This document shows, one piece after another, positions 1-63,317 of a stretch of 64,000 nucleotides of DNA. This DNA comes from Brachypodius melanocephalos (taxonomy: Eukaryota > Chordata > Aves > Passeriformes > Pycnonotidae): assembly GCA_013398615.1 (NCBI GenBank), contig VZSR01003805.1, forward strand, positions 2,434,638 to 2,498,637, in the 5' to 3' direction. The notes under the pieces are model-generated. The model was not told where the DNA came from. It was given only the letters and a program-made list of their open reading frames with translations, and ran no database searches. The translations under genes were made by a program, and so were the position numbers. Position 1 is the stretch's first letter. Each line of letters starts with the position of its first letter.

Positions 1-259
1 GCTAACACAGCGTAATTCTATTTTTACAAAAAGTAGTAAGAGAAGAAATCAGTTCTGGGGGAAAAAAAAAGCAAGCATCAGTTTTTTAATTCTCACACTA
101 CACTGGCTTCTTCTCACACCTGTTATCCACTACAGATTCAGCTACACATTCCACTTTGAGACAGAACTAAATACTTTGGCTTCTAATGCATTTTGTATGT
201 AATATATTAAAATTCAAAACTTGTGCTTTTATGAAGTAAAGCCACAAAACACATCTTAC
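1..259 (-). other. CDK17: CDK17 intron downstream of exon 13 (partial)
   Basis: AT-rich intron sequence runs from the donor GTAAGATG to the window edge. I see no exon, repeat or RNA gene in it. Confidence 0.85.
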
Positions 260-50090
<49,831 letters not shown>

Positions 50091-53000
50091 TCTATTGATA
50101 TTGAGTCTGGCTTAAGGAAGCCTGAGAACAAAAACAAAGAACAAAAAGTGAGAAAAAATTAGTAAATCAGAAAACAAAGTTTAACTGACATAAAAATGCA
50201 GAAATGCTTACAAAGAAAATGCTTACAAGAAAACCTGGGCAATATGCAAATTATACGTAATATAAAGCAAAAATTACTTAAAGCAAAATTACTCTATTGG
50301 AATGGAGAAGAATGCTTTGAGAGGTCGATGCACATATACTTTTGTAATTTTTATTTGTATTTGGAAAAAAAATCCTTCGGGTTTGTTTGCTTTCCTGTTT
50401 TTTTAGAAAAACAGATAACATAATCACCAATTTTACAATCCAATAATAAAGGAAACAGCCAACTGAAAACTTGCTGAGTGTGTGCTCTGCGGCCTCCTCC
50501 ACAGTCTCTTTCACTAGAATGAGACTGTAACCTTTTCTTTTTTTAGCCTAATTTTTTATGATGAAAATTTACCAAACTCCTCTATATTTTACCCTTTTCA
50601 CAAACGGAAGAAGGAGACAGTGCTCAAAGTCTTAAACACAAAAGCAATTCTCAAACACCATCCCACCTAGGGAACTAGGACAGCCAGGGTCTGGTAACAA
50701 TGGCTAGAATGGACGTTTCTCTTAAGAGTCAAGCAGCAGGATGGAACTGGGAATAAAGCAGAAGGCACTTTGTTCCTGGAAAGCTGTAAACAAACAAACC
50801 ACAATAACAAAGGTCCAGGCCAATAAACATGCTGCCACAAGTCTCAGCTGGTAAGTGAACTTTGTGGTGTGTGCCATACGCATGCCCTTGCATATCAAGA
50901 AGCACAGGTCTGTCTTTCCTTACTCCATATGGACAATTCACCCTTGATGTTATTTCTCAATAACCTATTCATCTGCTCATAGCCTCCAGGAATCACACAT
51001 GCAGTGTTCAACACGAGCACAGCACACTGAAGTCCAAAACGCTCATATATATTTTCAGCTTCTTTGCCTTCCAAAATTAATAATTCACATACAAAATCAA
51101 ATTTTCCTCAAAGTTCTCATTTAAGCAGAGAAATCCAAGAAGTAGCATGCCAAAGATCCACATTTAACAACAAATCGTGAATACGATTACTTTTATATTG
51201 ACAGCATCCCTTTAAGTATACACATTTCAACTGTGGAACTTACTATTTTTTAAGCTGCTTCATAATAAAAAGGAGAACAAATTGGTAGAACAAATTTGAA
51301 AGTGGCTGCTAGTGGTAGGAGACTGCATACATAAGCTAAACTTTCACAAGAGTAGATTGTTTAGGACTGCAAGTAGGTAACACATTAGGGGTGGATAAAA
51401 GAAGACCTTTGTGATATGAGCTCCAAAGTCTGAGACAAACAGTAAAATCACTGGCAAAGCAACAGCTGCACCCAAGGGGAGAGAGGTGGATTATGAAACG
51501 GGGTAACTAACATCTTAGACTATCACAGCTACTATAAAGCAGAATTAGTCAGGCACTGGATACAGATATACAGGAAATAAAATATGCTGCTGTAGGTACA
51601 GCTAAGCCAGCAGTTTCTAAACTGCTCTTTTAATGCATTGCTGTATGTGCAATAAAGCCACACCTTAGCATGAATAATTTTATTCTCTCTCACTCAAAAG
51701 CAGGATATTCTTATTGTTAAGAAACTGCATTCAGAGAGCATTCCAAAGAGAACATTAACTCTTCCTGTTCAGGACCAGGCTATAAAGATCTTACTTGAAA
51801 CTATTTTATTTCTGCATTCAAACATTTTCCAAAAAAACCTGCCCATGTTTCTCTAAAAAGGCCAATTTTGTAAAAAAATTGGAAGGACACATCATTTATG
51901 TGTACTTTTACTCAATTCTCCCATGAGGTTTTTTGAGAATAATACATCTTCCTACATGTATTACTCTCAAAAAAGGATACACGCAATTTTTAGCTATGTA
52001 ATGCCCTAAAGCTACCTAACAGTACAACAATTTCTTTCCAATTTTCCACTTGGGCAGTAACTGAAAAAACAGGTGCCTTTAAAGGGAAACAGGCTGTCCC
52101 TGCCTTTTGATTCTTCAAGTGATTAGGTCTACACAAATTTTTAATGAAAAAGAAGGTCTACTGCTGAAGAACATTACATATAAATTAAGAGATATATGGA
52201 TTAGAAAATTCAGGAAGCATTCTAAATATCAAGCGAATAAAAAATACCCTGAAGTATTTTGTTAACAATAATTACAACATTTCTGTAGTTATGGGAAAGT
52301 TTCATGGAGTAATGAAGTACCATTTTTGCTAACATTCCCAATCAATTCCTGGCTTAATTTTCAAATAATTTAACAGTAAAAAGGAACAAGGAGTAGGAAT
52401 ACACATGTGACATAATGCTTTCTTCTATTGAAATGTATGTCAGCTTTCTAAAGGAAAAGATGCTCACTGATATGAAACCAAATTTTTCTCCCTTAAGGCA
52501 CCAGTATTCTTCCTAGTTCAGAATTGCAATGGAGGAAAAATTTTTAAAAAAGGGAAGAATTGACTAGTATCTAGCACTTATAAATGTCCTCTTTTTGACT
52601 TTATTCTCATGGCCAAAGTTGCAGACCCTGCTTAATCTTAGAAGTTTAAGGCAAGGCATCAGTCAACAGAGCTTTGTAAATATGATCTGTACTATCCAAA
52701 ACTAACACTGGTTCTCTAAAATGGCAGCACTTTCACAGGAAAGTCCACATTGTCTGATACTCATTTTCACCAGTTAATAGCAGATGCATAGCTCTTATCT
52801 CCCTTTAACGGTAAATCTAGTTTAAATCCAAAATGGACTTACTTGATTACTAACATGTACAAGCAATGTTTCCCCAAATTCTTAATGACTGTGAGAAGAA
52901 TACAGTTATTTCTATATTTAGTTTTAGAACAGAGCCCACAGACTTGACTATTCTGTTCTGTAAATTCCTCTACTTTGAGTAAGTCATACCCAAATCAAGT

Positions 53001-53894
53001 ATTTCAGATGTCACAGTAGATAGATGCATACGCTTGAATGCAAGTAACACAAATTCTAGTCTTCTGCAGACAGAATGAGGACAAGCAATCTGATATGACA
53101 CTATCTGATACAACCTACAAAAGCTGTCAGAAACATATTTGTTCAATCCTTATACTGATATGAAATAAAAGAAGCAACACTGTATTAAAGGAACCGCTGC
53201 TTTTTAAAAACAATCTGCAGTCTAACCCTGAAAAAAAGCAGTCTTTTTGGCCTTAAAAGTAATGTAAATTAATCCTTGAAAACAATGCCAAAATTTACCT
53301 TTTTATTTTCCAACATTCGCTGCCATTAACTCACTCAGTTCACTAGTCTCAAACCCCTGTCTTAAATGTAATGTCTTTTAAAAGTGATCTTCATATTACA
53401 GTTCTGAAAACAAACTCCATTTTTTAAAATGATCCAGGTAAGATTAAACAGGTATGTATGTTTTGGTTCACTTTCTCTGAGTCACAGCAATTCTTCCCAC
53501 AACGCCTGAAGGACAGCACTTCTCATTTAGCACATACATATGTTCACAACACCCAGGCTGCACATCAGACAGACGTGAAAGCACTTTGATTCCAAAGCAG
53601 TAACTCAGCTAGATTCTGCTCTCATGTATTCACCAAAACTCAGAGGTCTTACACTGCCAGTGGCTAACAATCTCAAAAGCCCTTCCACTTCCTTCAATTT
53701 CCCAGACTCTTGGTTTCTTGGAAGTTAAAAAGGTAAGGCTTTAAGATCTCCATACACAATTACTATGTGTGCTAATCCTTGTGAGTTTAAACAAATTCAG
53801 TTAAAATTTTCAAAACCAATAAAGTTATTTAACTGCTTAAATTTTAGTCAGTTTATTTCACAAGGGTCACAAATACCAAAAGCTCACTAAGACT

Positions 53895-53985
53895 TTGCTG
53901 ATTCAAATCCCTTTGAAGTCAAAGGGAACCTGTCCTTCAACTTCAATGAGCTTTGCATCAGTCTAAGTGCTGACTCTTCTGTTTC
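53895..53985. repeat. Possible ancient interspersed repeat (TTCAATG-type)
   Basis: CCCTTTGAAGTCAAAGGGAA followed about 10 nt later by AACTTCAATGAGCTTTGCAT and a CAGTCTAAGTGCTGA end. Repeated TTGACTTCAATGGGA-like blocks ending in GGATCAGGCC-like sequence are typical of an old repeat class common in sauropsid genomes (from memory). The match is degenerate. Confidence 0.35.
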
Positions 53986-55315
53986 CCTGAGTTATATTGC
54001 ATTGAGGTCTATCTACATAGAGATTAAGTATTTTAAAATGACTTTTCCACTTAGACAGACACTGAAGTTGCAACCAGACAGTTTTTACAGGCTGCTTTAC
54101 AAGGCAGTAGGTATTTTCCAAACATCTAAAGGGAGTTCTTGTTCAGAACTCACCTGTAAGACAACAGCTGAAGTGGGAGGAAAGGAGATCATTAGGAACC
54201 CTACCTAACATCACGAGCAACAGCATGGATGCAGCATGTCCCTCAAAGATGAATTAACAAACTAAAGGCCAGGCACAAGACATCAAAGAAAACATGTAAC
54301 AGCACTCTATATGAACTCCTTGTGTCAGAAAGAGGGGCCTGCAAAACTCAAGAGTGCTGCAAATGGTATTAATTACAAACAGAAATAGGAAACACCCGCC
54401 AAGGATATTGGCCCCTTTTTCTAAAAAGAAAACCAGATTTCCACTCTGTTAAACTGTTCTCAATCTACCTGAATTTAAAAAATAAACACAACCATTGACA
54501 TCAGTATGTTGGACATCAAATACAGAGCAAACTATTAATTATGCTAATGAGAAATATATGGGTAATTTATCCAAGATAACAAATGACCAGTTTGAGCACT
54601 CATAAAATTCACATGCAGTACAGATGCACCTCCTCCCAATCACAATTATGCTCTATAAGAATGGACTATAAACGCAGAATTTTAGTCTTTGCATCTGTTC
54701 TTTGTATTTTTCTCAAATCACATTTGTTCACATCAGTGAAAAAAAAATTTTCTACTGCATTTTTCCACACTTGGTCTTTGGAAGTAACATGAGACTGGTC
54801 AACTAGACTCTCTTGTCAGGAGCACAGCTACTTAAAAAATTACTAGCTTTACGCTGCATTGGGTCAAAAAACTGACATTATATAGACATAAGCAACACCT
54901 GACAAACAAGGCCTTTGTTACTGATGAAAGAAAACTGAAGTCAAATACCTCACCTTAGTCTGACCTCTCCAGTGCAAAAAGGGCAAAGGGCCCTCACAGC
55001 TTTTTCTTTCGTGAAAAATATTTAATATGGAAATAGATTTTCCCAATGAAGCTCTTTTTAATGTATTTAGAGAATCACAGCCAAACAATTACTCAAAATT
55101 GGAGGTACAAAGGTATTCATAAAGGTTAACTTCTTATCTGAGAATAGTTTTACTAGTTAATATAGGCAAATAGACCCCTCCCTAAGTGAATGAGAGCATC
55201 TATATTCAGCTCCTGATCTAGATCATCAACTGGAAGAACCACTCCAAAGAGAGGAAATACTTGTAAATTACCCTGTCCTAATTTAATTTTGACTATAAAT
55301 ACTTTTCCTTATCTT

Positions 55316-55337
55316 CACCCCCCCTTCCCCCCACCAT
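55316..55337. repeat. C-rich tract (G-rich on the CDK17 strand)
   Basis: C7-TT-C6 flanked by CA and ACC, so the transcript strand has G6-AA-G7. Confidence 0.8.
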
Positions 55338-58300
55338 CTCTTTGCCTTTAAAGAATAATGAAGGACATAAATTAGTACAAGAGGTTTGTGGTGGTGTTTT
55401 TAAATTAATCTTTTAGGTAAAAATATATATATTGAACATTATTACAGACATATTTAGGTATGCTACTGGTATAGAATTTAAAAAACTGAAAACCACCAAA
55501 TTATCCCAGAAGATCAAATTTTGCAGTCCTTTTTTCATATCCTATGCTTATCTTCTTTCTCTGGTCTCAAAAAGCTTTACTTAGGTAACCACAGCAAGTT
55601 TACATTCTTTAAAATGTAGACATGTATTCACTCCCACGTAGATTCAAGCAATATCAAACAGCAAAATCAACAGAGATGTACTATTTGATAGATCTCCCTG
55701 GATTAGATATGTCATACTGATTAATAACACAATGTTAATTATCAAAGGCTCTGTTCTCTCAACTGCTAAGTGAAAAAACAGAGTATGAATCTGGTTAAAT
55801 TGGCTGACATTTAAGCCAAGAAAACAAATGAGCTGACTGGCAAAGCTTCTACACTTGCTGTCAGACGCATAAACTGAAAGCCTCTTTTCTATTGAAGAGG
55901 AAGGCAAAAACTAAAAGGTTACATGGATGTAGCATAAATACTCCCAGACAGTAACAAAACTTCAGATCTCAAAAATGTAATGAGCACTGGAAAACAAAAG
56001 GAATGTCTGTAATTTTTGAGCTTTAACTAATAATCATAAAACCTTAATAAAGCATTCAGGAAAAAAAAATTGTGCACACAAACCTTGCTGCTCCCTAATA
56101 CTCAGATTATTTTAGCAATAGATTTACAGTGTTGCACTATCACTTCTGAGATAATCTTCCTCAGTCTTGCAAACAAGAAAGTCTTTGGAGGAACACTGAG
56201 CAGAAAATTCCTTCTAGGTTCAAGAAGACAATGTTGGTGCTAAGACCGAAAAGCATCTGCAATCTTTTGTGAGCCTGAGCAATTCTGTCAATAAAAGGCA
56301 CAGTTTTCAAGGCTTCCTTTTTTTTTTTTTTTCCCATCACAGTTCAGGCACCAAATCAAACCATCTCATATCAAAGAACCTTCTCCCAAACTCCAACAGC
56401 TCTCAACCCAGAACCACCCGTCATCCTCTAAGCACCTGAACTCTCACACCAGAGCCTTCAACACTTGCTTCTTATTATGCTAACAAAAAAGTTTTATTTA
56501 CAGCCTGAGACCTAAGGCAATGAAAAGCTTGCAACTTATTTTGATGTTCTTGAGGCAAGTGCTAAGAGACAAAGACATCAGAACAATATAAATTGAGATA
56601 AAACCCAAAGACCCACCTGTTTGGATGCACAAAGAACAAGGCTACAGGTTTCTAAATAAGATAAAAAAATCAGTCTGGCCTTTTTCTCTTAGAACAGAAA
56701 TTAACTGCTCAGGGGAAGGTGCTGGGGAAGCCTGCCTGGAAATTAACCACAACGTGAGAACTTATCCCAGGAAAAAAAAATTGTAATTGTTAAGAATGCA
56801 TGCAAAATGAAGATTGTTATAAAAGAATAGTTTTCTAGCTCACAGTTTTTCCTCCAAATGTCAGATTTTTGGTTTATTACTTGTTGAATCTCTATATGTG
56901 TCCTGTATAGTGTGAACAAAAAAAAACCTCACCATCAGGCAACCCAAGAACTCCTGATGGTAAAGCAAATCAGGCAAATGTAAAATCAAACCCTTTCATA
57001 ATTATTATATGTACAGCTCTGTGCCTAAGAATAATATCAAAGCCATGAACGGTTTAAAAACATACAGCTTTGGATGCCTTTCTCCTACACTTCTATGTAC
57101 GTGCAGAAGACAAAAAACCAAGCCAGGAAAAACAAACTCTTTCATAGTAACTGATGGTTTGTTTTTGATTTTTTTTTTTCCTTAAGGAAGAATGATGTAA
57201 CAATACAGGAAGAGTTTTCACTTAGTGAATTAAGAGACCAGTAAGCATCATGGTACAGAACACATTCTACAGTACTGATGACATGTACCTATATTTTTCT
57301 AACAAATAACAGGCCACACAGAAGATGGGATACACTGGCAGCATTAGAGAGAGACACAAAACAAGACATTAAGAAAAAAATGGTATGATAAAACTGACAC
57401 TTTTGAAACATTTAATGCCTAAGATTTATCAGTCTCTTCTGTATTCTGTATTTTTCTAGAGATTTCTGATGATAATAATACTGTCAATGGTATAACTACT
57501 ATTCCTGAAATAATATAGAGAAAATACCTTGGCCACAACTAAGAAAGCAACTACTGACAGAAACAGCAGCCTAAAAGTTTCTTATTGTCAGGCTGAGTAA
57601 GTTTAATAGCTCCATTGAGGTATATCAAAGGTAATTCCAAAGGAGCAGTAAACAAACTCATTCGTGCAATAAATAATCTTTGAACTATGGTTCAAAAATT
57701 TATTTGAATTCATGAACATTTTCTACCTAAACTTATACACTTCTCTGATTCAGTATTTTTAAAAAACTTACAAATTATTGTCTTTTCTTCCCTTCTCCAA
57801 TCCTGTCATCAGTACAACTTTAGAGATTCCTCAGTAACAGAAAATCTCTGAACAGTAAGTCCATTACAGTATTTTCCTGCTGTATTAATTTTTACATAGC
57901 AGTCAATATTGTCCCAGCATGGCACCAATTTGTTCTGTTACAGCATTCAGATAAATGTTGCTACATCTGTCTGAAGTGTTCATGCTGCCATTTAATGGTC
58001 AACCGAATATGCACACGTGGATCATTTCAGTATTCATTGCCAAGGATACTAAACATGTAAGACACTATTCGTAATGCAAATTATTATTTAGTTGACAACC
58101 TGGGAAAGAAAGAAGAGTTTTAACATATGTTTTGCCAAGCAGCTTTGCAAATAGCTGTGTTGGCAACAAGGTAGTGGCAATATGTCCTACAAGGCAGAGA
58201 GGAAACTGTGCGGCTGCTTAAGCCAGTTTAGTACCTCCACAGAAGTAGAGTGCTAATCATTAGTGCAGATCAAATCCAAGGTAAGACTGTCCTTACAGGG

Positions 58301-60142
58301 AGCACTATGATAGTACTGTTGTGTACTAGAAAAATAGCCTGAAAAGCTGCAGTTTTGCCAAAAGCCTATTTAGCTTAGCTAAACAAAACATGGGATCTAA
58401 AATAAAAGCAATCTATGAACAAAATAAAGGACAACAGCAAATGCTGTTAAGGAAAGATGATGGAAAAATAACAAATGGGTAGGAAATAAGGTACAAGTGC
58501 CTTCTTCCACTGCAACAGGTTCTGGCCACTACAATTCCCACAGCAATAACTACATGCAGACTCTTCTTCTTACTCCTGCATCAACATTCTGTTCACAAAT
58601 TATATCTCAACAGGTGACAGCCTCACAACAGGTATTTTTCAGGGTTCAAGAAGCCAGGGAAAAGGAAAAAAAGGTACAAGATTATTTAAACATACAAAAT
58701 AAGGCAACTGCCATACATCAAGGTCTCAGAACTGTCACGGTTGGCTCAAGAACAAGAACCCTAGATGGAGACTAACAGATACGAAGACAAAAGATCTTTC
58801 GGTATCATTGATGTTCTTTTTCGTTGCCAGAGCAAATCAGTCTTCCCCGCACATCTTTTACACAGAACCTTACATACTGCTCTTCCTCCAAGTAACTGAG
58901 GCTGTCCAGACAAAAGTTCCCAGATTCTGAAACTAAGCACAACAATGAAATTACCACTATGTAATCTGGGCGACTCCAGTTAATCAGTTTGAGGGGCCAC
59001 TCCCCTCCCAGACTGAGCAAACAGTCTAGCACATCAAAGGACGCTTACTCAGACTTCACACTACCTCCTCTTAGCATAAACAATTCTCTACCTGAAGGTA
59101 TCCAAGCAAGTTTTTTGGATCTCGAACACAGGACAGAGAAAGATTAAGAAACAACAACAAAAGGTTCTATAGAACTGAGTCAGTGACAATACTTCATCTT
59201 GACTCAGTAGAGGAGACAAATAGCAACCACTAAAAAAGAAAACTGTGTATCTGCAAGTAAATGTCAGGCCAGTAAGAAAACATTAGTATACAGCAAACCT
59301 TGGAAAGTAACAAGTATTACTATCAGTCAATAATATTAAACCAGACACAAATAATTAGGAAACACAACCTGAAAGACATGTAGTCTTCAAATTTATTTTT
59401 AATATAATTATATAAAGGTAAAGGAGCTGTGACTAATGCCAGGCAAGCAACACTGATACCATCAACAAAAGCAGAATTTCTGTGGGATCCTCCTGCAAGC
59501 TACATTTTCGAGTCAGAGTAATGACGAATGGATATTTTACTATAAAATTTCTGTAAAGAAACAGTTAAAGAATCAAACATCATGTACAGAATACTGTTTC
59601 CAAATATATATTTGTGCTGGGCAGACACATTTGCCTTCTTTTGTTTCTCAGGCACAAGAAAGAAGTGAAATTTTATTTATCTTCAAAATAATTTCTTCCA
59701 AACTATAAACAGTATCATTCTTCTGCTGTTAGAGCCTAATGCTTACACAGTCTCATCCTGGCAAGGACAAACAGTGAGCCAAACCCTCGAACAGCAAACT
59801 ACTTTACAGTCTGGGTGTTAATTGCGTTGCAGAGGCTGATACTGCTATTATTGTCAATGATCTGGATAAAACTTCCAAACTCTAAGGTTTGTCTCACCAA
59901 CAGAAAATGTTTTAGGAAAAGGTAAATTTAAATATTTGCCTCTACATAGAATCAAATTTCCTACAGTCTTACTTCATCATCACATAATATTAATTTCTAA
60001 TAAAGATCAATACTGAAAGTAAGTTTTTCAGTTGGAGAAGTACTAAAGCAGTTTTGCTGTAAAAATCCAGGGGAGAAAAATAGAACCCTGTTATTAAAAT
60101 GTCACCAGATGACACAACTTGCAAACTAGTCCAGTTGAGTGA

Positions 60143-60470
60143 GAATCACAGAATGGCTTGGGTTGCAAGAGACCCTCAAAGGTCACCCACTCTAACACCC
60201 TTGCAATGAACAGAGACATCTTCAACAAGACCAAGCTGCTCAGAGCCCTGACCAATCTGACTGTGCATTTCCAGGGATGGAGCATTTACCACCTCCTGGG
60301 CAAACTGCTCCAGTGTTTAATCACTCTCAGCACAAAAAAATTCTTCCTTTTATCTAGTCTGAATCTACTTTCTTTTAGTTTAAAACTTTTACTCGTTGTC
60401 CTCTCACAACAGGCTCAAGGACAACTTGGATCGCTATCCCTCTACAAGAAGAGAGATGACCAATTCCTTC
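60143..60470 (-). mobile_element. CR1 LINE, 3' end, sense to CDK17
   Basis: The plus strand reads the reverse complement of a CR1 tail: GAATCACAGAATGGCTTGGG, TTGCAAGAGACCCTCAAAGG, then CTCCTGGGCAAACTGCTCCA and AAAAAAATTCTTCCTTTTAT, then GTTGTCCTCTCACAACAGGC. The 3' terminus is at about 60143. The 5' limit is indistinct because the last 60 nt are more diverged. Confidence 0.92.
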
Positions 60471-62679
60471 CTCCCTCTCTCTACTACATTCCTTTGGCAA
60501 CTTTGTCCCCATAATTCTTTCTGCAATCTATGTGCTGGGGTGAAGAGAGACAAATACAATCCAGGCTAAAGCAGCACTAACATTCAAAACTAATAAACCA
60601 AGTTTAAGAGCAACAGATGTCACCTTAGTAATTTTTTTTTTAATCTATTTGATTCTTTGTTCCTTAGCCTCCTTCGGAACACCCTTGTTTTTTCCCCCCG
60701 TATTCAACCCTTAAATATATAGTATTTACCCTCAATATGCAAAGTCCAACTGATGTCATCTGTCATCTCATGGAGTAAAAGATCATGTTTTGACTGATAT
60801 AACAGAAGGTTTGTTTCTTTAAAAGTTTAGAACATGATACTCTTTCACCAAACTACTGTTTCTATGTCAAGCACTTGAGCTGATCTTGAATTACACAGTT
60901 CAACAGCCTTGAAGAACAGTATCCTTTTGCCAAAATATTATTTAAAATAATATTACATGCATTCTAAGGGAAGCTTGTATTTGTGTTACCACCCAAGTAT
61001 GCTGCCTTTCAACATACCAAAGCATGCTGAAGAGTAACCAGAAATCTTCCCACTGCAGTTTATTCCCTTCTGGTAACTAGGATCAATAAGCTTGAAATTA
61101 AACAGTCCAAGAAGCTTCTAGTTTTCACTCGTAGTACTTGTAATTCAGATGTATAGCTTTACTTTCTTTAAAATTAGTCTACATTACTATTTAATAAAAG
61201 GGAACCCAAGAAAAGGCCTTCAAAAGGACCAGCCACCTGTCTCATTAGTAAAGCATAAAATAATTAGGTACAACCACACTAAAATTTAAGTCGTGCATTT
61301 TGAATACAGTTTCAGCACAAGACCTGGTAACCAAATCTCTCTTTAAAGTAAATAAAACAGGCTGAGTGTTTTTATTACGAAAGACTAATGACACTTGCTC
61401 TTAAAGAAGGTTTCTTAACTAAAAACCCTCAAACCTTTAAGATCCTAGTTATGCAATTATTTCACTCTTACATTCTGATTAAAATTTAAGAATAAAAATC
61501 TGTCAGACTGTTGCCGTGAAGTCAGCCTTAACTTTTTTTATCTTCCTGGACTCTCATCTTTTTAATACACTTTTGTAACAAGACTTGAAAATGAAACTTC
61601 TCATCAGCTGAATAGTAAACCAGAATGGCAGAGGCTTCCATTGGTAGAGGCACTACTACTGCTTACTGAAGTGAACTATAGGTTTGCTTCACAGAGAAAC
61701 AAGATATACATGCACAGTTAGGAAATTTTACGCTCATGTTTGGTAACAGTAAACAAACCTTTCTAGTTACAAAGAAATAGTGGTTTTTAGGAAGGCCAGG
61801 TCATAGCAACCATGCAGTAAGGAAACAAAAAACTGAATTTTCTGTCTAATTCTTCTAATTCTTCTGTTGAATTGTTGACATGCACACTCTGCCATTTCTG
61901 ATTTTAATCATATGAAACTCTTGGATTGCAGTCCAACCAATTATGCCACCTAAAAGTATATTGTATATTCATAAAGCAAAATGAACTCATCTTTTTCTTC
62001 CCAACATGGTTCATGTTATATAGGTACCATCTCTAACAGTAATCCTCTAGGCATTACCATTGCTTGCATCAGAATGACTCACTGGGACAAATCACACCCT
62101 TTGACCAAATTTACTTAAACTGAGCACAGATCTGAGGTTCTATTTCCAGATCTTGTTACTTTAAAAGGATTACCTTTAGAAATTTCACTTAAACCATACT
62201 ACAGTCAGATATCAGTTGTCTGGATTAATCTCATGGACCCTTTTAAAAACTATCATTATTATTGTAATTTCAAACAACTGGGACAATCTCAGTGTGCTAC
62301 GTTTATTGGGGTATTTGTATCTTTTATTCCACACCACTGCTGAAATTTACGTTTCTCCAAGGACCATCTCTGAACCCAGTATGTCCCTAGCACAGGCTAT
62401 AAGAAACACTTCTTTAAGGGATTTTTACCAGAGTATTTAGATAAGCTTTAGATATAATCTGGAGGGTTCCTAGCTCTTCAAAATTATTGTTATTGCCTCT
62501 AGAGTTCAGATTATTCTCACTATGCTGCCATGGTGACTCCAGATTGTAAGACATCAACTTTTAGGTTTTTTAACTCATTCGGAAATAAAATTCACCACAG
62601 AACTAAAACAATGTCACAACACAGCAAGATAATGAACGTTTGCAAAAATCCTTTCAGAAACTCTGAAAAGTTGTTTTGA

Positions 62680-63317
62680 GAACAGCCATGAGGAGAAGGA
62701 CTTGGGGGTGTGCATGAATTAAGAGGCTCAATAAATCTTGTCAGTGTGAACTTGCAATCCAAAAAGCCAACTGTACCCTGAGGTGTATTCAAGGCAGTGT
62801 GGCCAGCAAGGCAAGGCAAGTGAGGTGAGACCTCACCTGGAGTGCTGCAACCAGCTCTGAGGCCCCTACCACAAGGAAGATGTGGATCTACTGGAACAAG
62901 TCCACTGGAGGGTCACCAAGATGACCAGAGGGCTGGAACACCTCTCATACAAGGAAAGGCTGAGAGAAGGCTCTGGAGAGTCCTTATAGCACCCTCCAGT
63001 ACTAAAAAGGGCCTATAAGAGAGCTAGAGACGGACTTTTAAGATTGGCACGTATTGATAGGACAACGGTGAATGGCCTTATAGATGAAGGAGGGTAGGTT
63101 TAGATTCAACAGTCCAAAGAAATTCTTTACAATAAGGGTGGTGAGGCACAGGAACTGGTTTTCCAGAGAATTGTGGATGACCTCTCGAAGTGTTCAAGGC
63201 CAGGCAGGATAGGGCCTTGAGCAATCTGGTGTAGTACAAGGTGCTCCTGCCCATGGCAGATGGGTTGGAACTAGATGATCCTTAAAGCCCCCTCCAACAC
63301 AAACCATTCTATGATCT
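62680..63317 (+). mobile_element. CR1 LINE, 5'-truncated, full 3' end
   Basis: CR1 blocks occur in order: GAAGGACTTGGGGGTGTGCA, CAGTGTGGCCAGCAAGGCAA, GTGAGGTGAGACCTCACCTG, TGGAACAAGTCCACTGGAGG, GGCTGGAACACCTCTCATAC, GGTTTAGATTCAACAGTCCA, CACAGGAACTGGTTTTCCAG, GGTTGGAACTAGATGATCCT, and a CCATTCTATGATCTTACAGA end. Several internal deletions relative to the consensus, and no open reverse transcriptase frame. It is antisense to CDK17. Confidence 0.93.

Noticed and set aside
56318..56332. 15-T run as the poly(A) tail of an antisense processed pseudogene
   Set aside because: No coding similarity on either side and no target-site duplication seen; treated as a simple homopolymer.
60158..60514. 118-codon plus-strand frame
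   Set aside because: It is the antisense of a CR1 3' tail; the resemblance to a protein is only a shadow of the repeat.
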